Of a stretch of 39,327 nt of DNA, positions 8,067 through 16,857 are shown piece after piece. Position 1 is the stretch's first letter; every line of letters starts with the position of its first letter. Made by a program: the position numbers and the translations under genes. This DNA comes from an uncultured Mucispirillum sp. (GTDB lineage: Bacteria; Chrysiogenota; Deferribacteres; Deferribacterales; Mucispirillaceae): NCBI GenBank assembly GCA_944324495.1, contig CALUWN010000016.1, positions 1 to 39,327 on the forward strand. The letters run 5' to 3'. The notes under the pieces were generated by a model that worked only from the letters and a program-made list of their open reading frames with translations, had not been told where the DNA came from and searched no databases.

Positions 8067-9479
8067 TTATTTTCTTTTCATAAGATAGAGTGTGCGTCTT
8101 GTATGTATTATATCAGCTTTTTCTATGATAGAAAAATATTTTAAAAATGCTTTTTCAAAATTATCTATATTATAATATGAATAATCACCAAGTTTTTCAT
8201 CTATTATTTTCATTGTCTGCGAATCATCTTGTGGCACCCATTCAATTATAAGATACTTAGTAAATGAAACAAAAAATTCAGCTATCTTATAAAAAGGGAC
8301 ATTATTCGTAATTGTAAGATGATGAATAAGGGCTAATGCTAAAGTAATATCACTATTTTTTATTCTCTCTATAAAAGAATCTCGTTCTGTATTAGCCCAA
8401 CCAATACTTGCTGCAGGATTTGTTAAATCCGTAATCACAGGATATATATTTTTATATTTCTCATCACTTTGGATTAACTTGTAATTTTCATCAACTGCAT
8501 GGTAATCCATATCTGATGAAATAATAATACTTTCTAGATACTGATGGCTGACAATCCTTGAAAAATGACCATTATTTGCTCCTAAATCTACTACCTTATA
8601 TTTACTGTCACACTTATTAATAAACTCTAGCAATAGATTTTCTTTCGTATGAAAAGCTTCCTTATCATAGTTTGTAAAGCTGTAATAACCATTCCAGTTA
8701 CTTTGTCCCTTACTAGTATTATAATGAATATTTGATACAGTATTTATTAAATTTTCAATTAAATTTAATAAACTCTGTTTTTTTAGGTGCAGTTGTTTAT
8801 GATTTCCACTATCTTCTTTTACTGCTTTTTGATGTATTTTTGAGTTTAAATGTAAATGCATTAAAAGCCCCCCCCCAGCTTTAAATATAGTTTTTAAAGG
8901 AAGTAATTTTGATGCATAATCAAGCGGAATACCATCAAGGAAATTAATACTAAGATTATACATTCTGTAATCACAATAGGCTATTAATGCTAATGGTGCT
9001 AAAAAATGCCTGCAAAATTGACTATATGCCTGCCATACACTACCTTCATTATATTTTTCAAATGAAAGCGTATCAATAAAAATTGGTCTGCCTTTATAAA
9101 ATTGTATATTAAAAGCAGTTGCATCCTTTAATATCATATCACATTTTAACGATTCTAATAATATCTTTAATGTTAATAATGCTGCATCTTTAAGCTGATT
9201 AAAACTCCATTCATAAGGATATGATATATATGGAAGCTGAGTGGGCTTAATAACCTTATATACATCATTATCTTTTAAACCAAAAATGGTTAATTCATTA
9301 ATTTCACAATGAGAAACAATATAATTTTCTGCCACTAATTTATCATATAGACCAGATGCAATAAAGTGCTCATAATTTGCTTTATAAGACTTATTTATAC
9401 ACCTGTATATAATATCTTGGTGGCAAAAAACATACCCACCACAAACTGTATCACGAAATGATGAATTTAACTGCTGCAT
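8067..9479 (-). CDS. NoeA-like SAM-dependent methyltransferase with in-frame G9 tract
   Basis: The N-terminal half (about residues 5-180) has the conserved SSFRD, NKSYK, SYPYEWSFNQLKDAALL and FIDTLSFEKY segments of NoeA-type proteins. The C-terminal half is a class I methyltransferase domain with motif I VVDLGANNGHF near residue 298 and an ALALIHHLT segment. The substrate is unknown; a surface glycan is plausible from the adjacent genes. The start is taken at the ATG at 9479, ten bases after AGGA; a GTG at 9488 sits too close to that site. A run of nine G on the coding strand (8868-8876) keeps the frame open here. Loss of one G gives an almost immediate TAA, and gain of one G gives TAG about 22 codons later. 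Confidence 0.88.
   Translation of the reverse strand: MQQLNSSFRDTVCGGYVFCHQDIIYRCINKSYKANYEHFIASGLYDKLVAENYIVSHCEINELTIFGLKDNDVYKVIKPTQLPYISYPYEWSFNQLKDAALLTLKILLESLKCDMILKDATAFNIQFYKGRPIFIDTLSFEKYNEGSVWQAYSQFCRHFLAPLALIAYCDYRMYNLSINFLDGIPLDYASKLLPLKTIFKAGGGLLMHLHLNSKIHQKAVKEDSGNHKQLHLKKQSLLNLIENLINTVSNIHYNTSKGQSNWNGYYSFTNYDKEAFHTKENLLLEFINKCDSKYKVVDLGANNGHFSRIVSHQYLESIIISSDMDYHAVDENYKLIQSDEKYKNIYPVITDLTNPAASIGWANTERDSFIERIKNSDITLALALIHHLTITNNVPFYKIAEFFVSFTKYLIIEWVPQDDSQTMKIIDEKLGDYSYYNIDNFEKAFLKYFSIIEKADIIHTRRTLYLMKRK
8868..8876 (-). repeat. Homopolymeric G9 tract (contingency locus)
   Basis: Nine consecutive C on the plus strand, G9 in the methyltransferase coding strand, encode the Gly-Gly-Gly after KA near residue 205. 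It is the longest G/C homopolymer noticed in the window, and the genome is AT-rich. Tracts of this length slip during replication in Campylobacter, Helicobacter and other bacteria, switching genes on and off. Both one-base slips terminate translation before the methyltransferase domain. Confidence 0.85.
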
Positions 9480-9503
9480 ATTTTTCACATCCTTAATATT
9501 TTA

Positions 9504-10694
9504 TTAATATTCCTGATATTTTTTATAGTTTTCATCAATGATTTTTGCAATATCTTGATAATACTTTTCAGTTAATTCCATAAAACAGTACTCCATATCA
9601 CACATATCATCTGTATCCACATTATTTTGTTCAAAATAATCTATGACATAATCATCTATATCATCATAATACTGCTCTCTTATCCCTTCATCTGGGTTAT
9701 TTAAACAGTAAGCTTCTATGAAATCTATAATATCATCATTTAATATATCATACCTTAATGTTCCAATAAGGTTATCTATAATAAATTTTCTTAAATCAAT
9801 ATTTTCTGGTGATGTTTTTACATTTTTGATTACATAGTCATATTTAGATGCAAATTCATCAGACATCATATCATGCTCTATTAACCACCTTAAAAGAATA
9901 GCCATATGGTTAAAAGCATTTAATTCCCCAGACTGCTGTACAATGTTTTCTTTATAAAGGGGCAGTAAATGAAGCATACCGTCATCAAAAATATTTTCAT
10001 AATCATATAAATATCTATCTTGATATATTATAAAGTTATGGAAAATAAGTTTATGAAATATAAGGTTTCTATTTAAGTTAGCAGCACGCTCTATTTCATC
10101 AGATGTAATAGGCATAATCTGTAAAAAACCTACTTTTTGCCCATTGGGAAGCGTGCATACCTGCCCTTCTTCTGTTGTATATGCTGGAAATATTAATATA
10201 CCGCCAGAATCACTAGTGCTGTCACTAAAAGGGGTTTCATCATCCATAATGTTACCCATAACAAAGTAACTTTCGTTATTAACAGGTGCTTGAGCTAAAT
10301 TTTTTAATATTTGTATAGGGTAGTTCCATTGTGCGTTAATATTGCCAAAAAGAGATGTAATTGAACCTTCAATAATTAAAGCAGTACTTGAACCAGATGA
10401 TGATGCTTTAAATGCACTATCTATATCCCAGTTAGAACCAAGATAAATAAGCAGCTCTATTCTATCCACATTATCATCTTTAAAATCATCAGGCAGATCC
10501 ATTTTATATGCTCCCATACCTGAAGTTATTACGGTATAAAAATCACGTTCTTTTGTTGGCTCTATAACATAAAGCTTTAAATCAAGGCGTTCACATTCTT
10601 TAACCGTAATTGTTCTTGAAATATTACCATAATGCTTAATAATATGGTCTTGAATAGTTTGTGCTTCATAAGGAGTGTAAGAAAAATCTGCCAT
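9504..10694 (-). CDS. Suppressor-of-fused (SUFU) domain protein
   Basis: A 396-residue, acidic, apparently cytoplasmic protein. The N-terminal 200 residues match the bacterial SUFU domain: VDRIELLIYLGSNWDI, NYPIQILKNLAQAPVNN, then SDSTSDSGGILIFPA and PNGQKVGFLQIMPITSDEIE. The C-terminal half is helical and very rich in Asp, Glu and Tyr. Bacterial SUFU proteins are known mainly as immunity-type proteins in polymorphic toxin loci, but no toxin gene is visible here. The start follows GAGGTG. The methyltransferase gene begins 24 bp downstream, so the two are probably one transcript and share regulation but not an obvious function. Confidence 0.82.
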   Translation of the reverse strand: MADFSYTPYEAQTIQDHIIKHYGNISRTITVKECERLDLKLYVIEPTKERDFYTVITSGMGAYKMDLPDDFKDDNVDRIELLIYLGSNWDIDSAFKASSSGSSTALIIEGSITSLFGNINAQWNYPIQILKNLAQAPVNNESYFVMGNIMDDETPFSDSTSDSGGILIFPAYTTEEGQVCTLPNGQKVGFLQIMPITSDEIERAANLNRNLIFHKLIFHNFIIYQDRYLYDYENIFDDGMLHLLPLYKENIVQQSGELNAFNHMAILLRWLIEHDMMSDEFASKYDYVIKNVKTSPENIDLRKFIIDNLIGTLRYDILNDDIIDFIEAYCLNNPDEGIREQYYDDIDDYVIDYFEQNNVDTDDMCDMEYCFMELTEKYYQDIAKIIDENYKKYQEY

Positions 10695-10812
10695 AAAATC
10701 ACCTCACATATTGCTTATATCTATAAATTACCACTTACAAATAATTTTTTATAAATTACTTTTAAAATTTATAAATTATAGATATATCTTTATGCGTTAA
10801 GACGTATTTACT
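10695..10812. other. AT-rich gap upstream of the SUFU gene
   Basis: This 118-bp stretch is almost pure A and T and contains imperfect inverted copies of a TATCTATAAATTA-like sequence near both ends. It separates rmuC from the SUFU gene and probably holds the SUFU promoter. I cannot place -35 and -10 boxes with confidence. Confidence 0.4.
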
Positions 10813-11940
10813 TTATTCTATCTCATCATTTTTTAAAGCTTCAAGCTTATTCATTGATGATTCCAGCTTATTATTTCTTGTAGTTTTTAGAGTATCATAT
10901 TCAGAAGATACTTTGCCTATTAAATCCCCTAGTTTTGAAAACCCGTCAGAATATTTTATCCACTCTTTCCTAAAAAGCCCCATAGCCTGCATTAATTCTT
11001 TTGCACGCTTTTCCATTACAAAATTTTCAGCAGCCTGCCTAATAACCGCTAAAACTGATATGGTAGTAACAGGCGAACAAATCATAATACCCTTTTTGGC
11101 TGCCTCATCTAAAAGATATGGTTCTGTATCAAATATAAATGAATAAATCTTTTCATTAGGTATAAACATAATAGCACAGTTTACAGTGCCGTTTTCTGTA
11201 TCTATATACTCTCTTGTAGCAATAGCTTTTATATGGTTTTTTACATCTTTTATAAATTCTTTTTTATAATATGGCTTTTCCTGCTCAACTGATTCTATAT
11301 ATCTTCTATAGTTATCATAAGGAAATTTAACATCCATATTTAAAACAGTGCCATTAGGTAGTAAAAATGTAAAATCAGGGCGGTTGCAACTTCCTTCACT
11401 TTTTTTCTGGCGTATATAGTTTATTCCTTCTTTAAGCCCTGCATAATTTAGCACATCATCTGCCATACGCTCTGCCCACTGGCCTCTACCTTGTTTAGAT
11501 GATAATGTTTGCCTTAATCCATTTGTAACATTATAAAGCTCGCTGGTGCGTGCCCTGCTGTCATCTATTATGCTCTTTAACTCACCCATTTGCATATTTC
11601 TTGAGTTTTCCATATTATTAATAAGCCCTGTTAATTTTAATAGCTCATTATTTAATGTTTCTATACGCTTTTCAATTACTTCTTTTTGACCACTTAGCTC
11701 TTTTGAAGATATTTCACGCTCATTTTTAAGCCTGCCAGAAATCATATCCGTAGTTTTACTTAATGTATCAAGAGAAATCTCTGCAAAGTTGCTTTTCATA
11801 AGCTCTGTTGCTTCATCCATTACAGCATTAAATTTATCATCATGGCGTTTTAAGATTATTTTATAAATCAATGATACAACTACTGCCCCAAAAATAACAC
11901 CAGAAATAAATATTAGTATAATATATAAACTTTCTTCCAT
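10813..11940 (-). CDS. rmuC: DNA recombination protein RmuC
   Basis: RmuC limits recombination between inverted repeats and is related to PD-(D/E)XK-type nucleases. The 375-residue protein has one N-terminal transmembrane helix (about residues 5-27), a coiled coil (about 30-130) and the RmuC core. Core motifs are GRGQWAERMADDVL, a GINYIRQ segment, RPDFTFLLPNG and LNMDVKFPYDNYRRY. The start is ATG at 11940. Its ribosome binding site (AGGAAGGTAGG) lies inside the last codons of smc, giving a 5-bp gap and probable translational coupling. Confidence 0.93.
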   Translation of the reverse strand: MEESLYIILIFISGVIFGAVVVSLIYKIILKRHDDKFNAVMDEATELMKSNFAEISLDTLSKTTDMISGRLKNEREISSKELSGQKEVIEKRIETLNNELLKLTGLINNMENSRNMQMGELKSIIDDSRARTSELYNVTNGLRQTLSSKQGRGQWAERMADDVLNYAGLKEGINYIRQKKSEGSCNRPDFTFLLPNGTVLNMDVKFPYDNYRRYIESVEQEKPYYKKEFIKDVKNHIKAIATREYIDTENGTVNCAIMFIPNEKIYSFIFDTEPYLLDEAAKKGIMICSPVTTISVLAVIRQAAENFVMEKRAKELMQAMGLFRKEWIKYSDGFSKLGDLIGKVSSEYDTLKTTRNNKLESSMNKLEALKNDEIE

Positions 11941-11945
11941 AATAC

Positions 11946-14900
11946 CTACCTTCCTGCCCGTGCTACCTGCTCCAGTGTTACCGATAATATGGTAGATACG
12001 CCGTATTCCTGCATAGCAACACCATAGATAGAATCTGCAATACTCATAGTATTATGGTTATGTGTAATAAGAATAAACTGAGTTTTATCTGATAATGCTT
12101 TAACCATTCCCACATATCTTTCCACATTAGCATCATCAAGTGGGGCATCCACCTCATCAAGAAAACAAAATGGTGTTGGCTTTTGTAAAAATAATGCAAA
12201 TAATAATGTCATAGCAGTAAGAGCCTTTTCCCCACCAGATAAAAGCCCCATATGCTGTAGTTTTTTACCCGGTGGCTGAATATATATCTCTACACCGCTT
12301 GTAAGCATATTATCTGGGTCTGTAAGTTTTAACTCTGCCTCACCATTGCCAAATAATATATGGAAAACTTCCACAAACTTATCTTTTACAGAATTAAATG
12401 TTTCTTCAAACATTCTAACTGTTGCTTCATCTGTTTCATTGATAAATGAATTAATATCATCAATAGAGCCTTCTAAATCGCTTCTTTGGTCTGTTAAAAA
12501 TTTATAGCGTTCTTCTGCCTCTTTATAATCATTCATAGCATTTAAGTTAATAGGACCAAGCTCATCAAGTTTATTTTCAATTCTATTCATTTCTTCCTTA
12601 ATACGCCTTGGCTCTTTTTCTTTTTCTGCATGGCTTAAATAATCTTGAGAAATATCAATACCATACTTATCCATATAAGATGATGCACTTGCTTCAAGAA
12701 CTGATGTAACACCTGCTAAATCAAGCTCATGTTTCCTAACTTCATCATCTATTTCTTTAATATTATTATTTACTTTTTCAGCTTCTTTTCTAAGAGTTTC
12801 AAGTTTTTCACGCATTTCTTCTAATTTTGTGGCTACAACTTTTACTTCTTCTTCGTATGATAATGATTCTTTTTCAACTTCTAAAAGCCTTTCTTTAAGT
12901 GATGTTAAATCATTATTCCAGTTTATTGCATCCACATTTAAAAGCTGTTCCAATTTTTTTTCTAAAGCATTTAAATTTTTAATGATAGTTTCTTTAGAAG
13001 CACGTTTACTTTCTAAATCTTTCTTTAAAAACTGTACTTTTTCTTCTTTTTGTGCAAACTGTATTTTTATCTCAGTATGCTCTGATTTTTTATCATCTAA
13101 ATTATCTTTTATTATGTCTAATTTTTCTTCTATATTATGCCTTGCTTCCTCAAGCTCTAACTGTTTTGCACTAATTGAAGATATTTCCTCTTTTAAGCTA
13201 TCCACTTTTATAAGGTTATCTTCCAAGTTTTTAGTGGCTACTTCAATTTCTTTATCTATTATTTCTTTACGTTTTATAAGCCTTTCTTCTTCCTGCAGTA
13301 CTCCTTGATACTCAGTTTCCTTTTTCAAATAATTATCTCTTGAACTATTATAAAGCCCCTGCATTTCTTCCTGTACTTGAATACTTTTTTCTAAATTATT
13401 TTTAATATAGCCCATAATTTTTTCTATTTCAAATACTTCAAGCCCTGCTTTATCCTTTTTGGTTTCTGTTTCTAATATATGCTCTTTTAATGTAACTATC
13501 TGATAGCCTTTATCTTCCTGCCCTGCTTTTTTATATATATTTTTACTTAAAAAGATATTTTCATATACTTCATCTACCTGAGTATTTAAAAGATAATAGC
13601 GTATTTTTTCCACATCTGACTTAAAAGCAAATGATACCGATGATTTCAATGATGATACTTTTTCAAAAACTTCATCTCTATTACTATCATCAAAAATAAT
13701 AACATCACCAATGCCGATTAAAAGCTTATGCTCAATATCTGCAATAAAATCTATTAACAGCCCCTGCATATATGGTTTTAAAATAAGTGTTTCTTCGTTA
13801 AATGATGAGGCAGCTTCAAGCTGTTCTTGGAAAAACTTAATGCTGTTTTCACAGCTTTTAATCTCTGCCTGCAGGCTGATTAATTTATCCTGCTCTTTAT
13901 TATATTGCTCTTGAAATTCTGCTGTTTTCTCCTTTGCTGAAAAAAAGTTTTCTTCATCACGCACCATACTAAACTGCAAACTTTCAAGCTCCTGAAGAAA
14001 TAAATCTTTTTTATGGTTTGATTCTTCAACAGATTTTGCTAAATTTGCCTGCTCATATTCAAGGCGTTTTCTATCCTGCATGGCGTGCTCATGGGCAGAT
14101 TCTATTCTAATAAGCTCATTGCGTTTATTTGTTATAATGCCAGTATATTCAATATACTGCTCATCTGTTTCCTGAAATTCATCTTCTGCTGTTTCTTTTT
14201 GGTTTATAAGCTCATCTATTGCATCGTTTAATTCTTCTAACTTTTCTTCCACAAATTCTAAAGCATCCCTTGCAGTATCTAGCTCATCAGAAAGTGTTTC
14301 TATTTCTTCTGCAAAGTTTTCAAGTTTTTCTTTTTCTAAAATAATATTTTGCTGCAAATCTGCTTTTATATCATCACTTGATAATATTTTGGTTTCCAAA
14401 GCTTTAATATCACCTTCTATATTTGCTTTCTCCGTAGCCTTAAAAACACGTTTTTCCTGCAGCCTTTCATATTCTTCCTGATTATTTTTGTATTCTGTAT
14501 TAGAAAGGTTTTCTACACGCACAATATCAGCATATTCTGCAAAAAGCTTTTCCAATGACTGCTTTTTCTCTATTAATTTTGATTTTATTTTAGACGCATC
14601 TTCTGCTTTTAAGTAATATTGAGTGCATAAATATGACTGTTCCAGCCTTTTAAAATTAGTCTGTAATTCTTCATATATAATAAGTTGTTCCACTTGAGAT
14701 GATAAAGACTGCATTTGGGTTACTATTTCTTCTATAATATCTGTAACACGGTCAAGGTTATCCCTTGTTTGCTGCAACCTTCTTTCTGCTTCCTTTTTCT
14801 TATCTTTAAATTTAGTAACACCTGCTGTTTCTTCTAAGAAAAACCGTAATTCTTCCGGGCTTGCATTAATAATTTTATCTACCTTGCCTTGCTCAATAAT

Positions 14901-15326
14901 AGATATACTTCTTGCACCAAGCCCAGTATCCATAAATATATCTTTAATATCTTTAAGGCGGCATTTTCTGTTATTTATATAGTATTCTCTTTCCCCAGTT
15001 TTATAAAACTTACGAGTAATTGTGATTTCTGAAAATGTGCCATATTTTGCAGCAACAGATTCTTCAATATCTGATAATGTAAGCCCAACTTCAGCAAAAC
15101 CAGCAGGTTTGCGTTTTTGAGAGCCGTTGAATACAATATCTTCCATCTCAGCCCCACGCAGTTCTTTTGCGTTCTGTTCGCCAAAAACCCACCTAACAGC
15201 GTCCATAATGTTACTTTTACCACTGCCGTTAGGGCCAACAATAGCTGTTATTCCATCTGGAAAATCTACAGTTGTCTTATCTACAAATGATTTGAAACCA
15301 TGAAGGTATAATTTATTAAATTTCAT
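11946..15326 (-). CDS. smc: Chromosome segregation protein SMC
   Basis: SMC is the ATPase core of bacterial condensin. The 1126-residue protein has a Walker A motif GPNGSGKS at residues 31-38 and two long coiled coils. The globular hinge is near residues 500-640. The C-terminal head carries the signature LSGGEKAL and the Walker B region CFLDEVDAPLDD. Length and order are standard. No clear Shine-Dalgarno precedes the ATG. It leads a two-gene unit with rmuC. ScpA and ScpB are not in the window. Confidence 0.97.
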   Translation of the reverse strand: MKFNKLYLHGFKSFVDKTTVDFPDGITAIVGPNGSGKSNIMDAVRWVFGEQNAKELRGAEMEDIVFNGSQKRKPAGFAEVGLTLSDIEESVAAKYGTFSEITITRKFYKTGEREYYINNRKCRLKDIKDIFMDTGLGARSISIIEQGKVDKIINASPEELRFFLEETAGVTKFKDKKKEAERRLQQTRDNLDRVTDIIEEIVTQMQSLSSQVEQLIIYEELQTNFKRLEQSYLCTQYYLKAEDASKIKSKLIEKKQSLEKLFAEYADIVRVENLSNTEYKNNQEEYERLQEKRVFKATEKANIEGDIKALETKILSSDDIKADLQQNIILEKEKLENFAEEIETLSDELDTARDALEFVEEKLEELNDAIDELINQKETAEDEFQETDEQYIEYTGIITNKRNELIRIESAHEHAMQDRKRLEYEQANLAKSVEESNHKKDLFLQELESLQFSMVRDEENFFSAKEKTAEFQEQYNKEQDKLISLQAEIKSCENSIKFFQEQLEAASSFNEETLILKPYMQGLLIDFIADIEHKLLIGIGDVIIFDDSNRDEVFEKVSSLKSSVSFAFKSDVEKIRYYLLNTQVDEVYENIFLSKNIYKKAGQEDKGYQIVTLKEHILETETKKDKAGLEVFEIEKIMGYIKNNLEKSIQVQEEMQGLYNSSRDNYLKKETEYQGVLQEEERLIKRKEIIDKEIEVATKNLEDNLIKVDSLKEEISSISAKQLELEEARHNIEEKLDIIKDNLDDKKSEHTEIKIQFAQKEEKVQFLKKDLESKRASKETIIKNLNALEKKLEQLLNVDAINWNNDLTSLKERLLEVEKESLSYEEEVKVVATKLEEMREKLETLRKEAEKVNNNIKEIDDEVRKHELDLAGVTSVLEASASSYMDKYGIDISQDYLSHAEKEKEPRRIKEEMNRIENKLDELGPINLNAMNDYKEAEERYKFLTDQRSDLEGSIDDINSFINETDEATVRMFEETFNSVKDKFVEVFHILFGNGEAELKLTDPDNMLTSGVEIYIQPPGKKLQHMGLLSGGEKALTAMTLLFALFLQKPTPFCFLDEVDAPLDDANVERYVGMVKALSDKTQFILITHNHNTMSIADSIYGVAMQEYGVSTILSVTLEQVARAGR

Positions 15327-15408
15327 AATGGTATATTTTGCTTGATTTTCGCTTTTTTTTCAATACTTATTTTTATTAATTTATTTTTTAAGTACTTGCA
15401 CTACTACT

Positions 15409-15510
15409 CCATGTATAATAAGTGTCACTTACAGTGGTGCAGGTGGTGAAAACGCATCTTTTTATATCCGCACACAAAATAAAAGTTATGTAGATACTAA
15501 ATTAGATTTT
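15409..15510 (+). pseudogene. C-terminal relic of a paralogue of the downstream lipoprotein
   Basis: Translated in the frame starting at 15409, this stretch resembles the last 32 residues of the lipoprotein encoded at 15633-16475. Matching pieces include PC then an I/V-T pair, ASFYIR against ASFYLR, and SYVDTKLDF against KYIDTKINL. About half the positions are identical. No start codon or N-terminal part is visible, so it is a leftover of a tandem duplicate that lost most of its length. Confidence 0.7.
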
Positions 15511-15528
15511 TTAGCAACTAAAAAATTT

Positions 15529-15560
15529 ATCCCCACATATTATTTGTGGGGATTATCTAA
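15529..15560. terminator. Hairpin between relic and lipoprotein gene
   Basis: A 9-bp perfect stem, ATCCCCACA with TGTGGGGAT, closes a 7-base loop. A T-rich tract follows on the minus strand and a weaker one on the plus strand. It may terminate remaining transcription of the decayed upstream gene. Confidence 0.6.
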
Positions 15561-15576
15561 TTTTAAAAATCATTTC

Positions 15577-15604
15577 TTGACAAATTTTCATATATTTCTA
15601 TTTT
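15577..15604 (+). promoter_or_regulatory. Promoter of the 15633 lipoprotein gene
   Basis: A perfect TTGACA at 15577-15582 is followed after 16 bases by TATTTT at 15599-15604. The gene has a GGGAG ribosome binding site shortly before its ATG. Confidence 0.6.
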
Positions 15605-15632
15605 ATAAAAATTATGTTTAAAGGGAGATATT

Positions 15633-16475
15633 ATGAAAAAGTTAATTTTAATACCTGCTGCAATACTTCTTTTTGCTGCCTGCAATAAAGAAGAAAAGAA
15701 AATGGAAATGGAAAAAGTGGGCGAAGTAAAATCAGCTCAGCCAGCATTGTCTGTTACCACAAATATTACAGTTTTAAATAATGATAATAACTCTAATGCT
15801 GTATTTTTCATAAATGATATTTCTAAAAGTAATGATGATAATATAAGCATCACATTCTATGAGCCATACACTGAAAATGATTTTATAATCACTAAAAACT
15901 ACCCAATGAATGGAGCTTACGGCATATCCTTATCCCCAAAAAGTAAAACAACTAATGCTTATGGCTTTAATATAAAGGTTATAAATAAAGAAAATAAAGA
16001 GCTTATAAACGAAGATGTTATATTTTTTGCATTAAAAAAATTATACCCTGCTTACGCTGATAATAATACAACCCCTATGCTTGATGATGATGTATTACTT
16101 TTTAATAAAGATATTAAAGAACAGTATGTTTTACTAAACCAAGTGCAGGAAGAAAATTATACAGTTATAGAAAATGGTAAATATCAAGATAATGTAGTAA
16201 AAGATATGACACCATTAACTGAGTATGGGTTTTCAAATAAATTTACAGGCTCATTAAAGGAAAATACAAACGGTATATATATTGTTGATAATAAAACTGA
16301 TAAGTTTGAAGTTAATGGCACGAGCTATAATAACTGCCTTTTAAACAGTGGTATTCATACAAAATACCCATGTGCTTTAAAAATAACAAGTAATGGAGAA
16401 AAAAGTGAGGCTTCATTTTATTTAAGATTAAATGATAAATATATTGATACAAAAATTAACCTAAAAACAGAATAA
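15633..16475 (+). CDS. Uncharacterised lipoprotein
   Basis: A 280-residue predicted lipoprotein. The signal peptide ends in the lipobox FAAC, with Cys at residue 16, followed by a charged linker (NKEEKKMEMEK) that places the folded part away from the membrane. The rest is rich in Asn, Asp and beta-type sequence, and I recognise no family. A degraded copy of its 3' end lies just upstream. Its stop is 10 bp before the left end of the VapXD element, so it was originally convergent with the 17641 gene at very short distance. Confidence 0.8.
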   Translation: MKKLILIPAAILLFAACNKEEKKMEMEKVGEVKSAQPALSVTTNITVLNNDNNSNAVFFINDISKSNDDNISITFYEPYTENDFIITKNYPMNGAYGISLSPKSKTTNAYGFNIKVINKENKELINEDVIFFALKKLYPAYADNNTTPMLDDDVLLFNKDIKEQYVLLNQVQEENYTVIENGKYQDNVVKDMTPLTEYGFSNKFTGSLKENTNGIYIVDNKTDKFEVNGTSYNNCLLNSGIHTKYPCALKITSNGEKSEASFYLRLNDKYIDTKINLKTE

Positions 16476-16485
16476 TGCAATATAC

Positions 16486-16592
16486 GAGCCTGTGAAAAAA
16501 AGTCTGTAAATTCAGTTTTCTATGATTATATTTTTCATATCCTGCTCTATGCATACCAGAATAAAGTTATTCAGTCAAGAGCAGGAATTTAT
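16486..16592 (+). repeat. Left terminal inverted repeat of the VapXD element
   Basis: This 107-bp arm pairs with 17533-17640 at about 97% identity. It contains its own inner palindrome, TCCTGCTCT with AGAGCAGGA, separated by about 27 bases, which could form a hairpin in DNA or RNA. Confidence 0.92.
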
Positions 16593-16765
16593 CTGCTTCA
16601 CCCCCATTTTTTATTAAAAAATGCTATAACTACTTGATAATATATGTAAAAATAGAAATAATTGTAATAACTGTCATTTAATGTTCCAACTAGTAAAAAT
16701 TATAGACTCTTCGGCTCCGCATCAAGGTGACATAAGGTGTTGCAAAAAAAATGGGGGTGAAGCAG
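16593..16765. repeat. Nested 20-bp inverted repeat
   Basis: CTGCTTCACCCCCATTTTTT at 16593-16612 recurs as its exact reverse complement at 16746-16765, 133 bp away. A second TGAAGCAG unit follows the right arm directly. It may be a small inserted palindromic element or part of the control region of the toxin-antitoxin genes. Confidence 0.75.
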
Positions 16766-16857
16766 TGAAGCAGTAAATTATATTGCATTATATTACTAAA
16801 AATGATATATTTGTATATATATTATAAGAAGCAAATTTTCAATTTTGGAGGTATAAT

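Larger units (their letters stand above)
15327..15632. other. 306-bp gap: relic coding fragment, hairpin and promoter
   Basis: This space between divergent smc and the lipoprotein gene holds the decayed lipoprotein fragment (15409-15510), a strong GC hairpin (15529-15553) and a TTGACA-type promoter for the downstream gene. The remaining bases near smc are a T-rich run with no gene seen. Confidence 0.8.
16476..16857. other. 382-bp gap: left arm and leader of the VapXD element
   Basis: The stretch contains ten bases of flank, the left terminal inverted repeat (16486-16592), a nested 20-bp inverted repeat (16593-16612 with 16746-16765) and an AT-rich leader with the promoter of the antitoxin-like gene. 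No further open frame of interest was seen. Confidence 0.8.

Noticed and set aside
12829-13308. 159-residue open frame on the plus strand inside smc
   Set aside because: It is a serine/phenylalanine-rich mirror of the SMC coiled coil, has no ribosome binding site and lies fully within a certain gene. Other antisense frames in clcA, glmU and the B genes have the same character.
15340-15362. Poly-T run upstream of smc as a second contingency tract
   Set aside because: Runs of A or T of this length are expected by chance in such an AT-rich genome, and it lies outside coding sequence.
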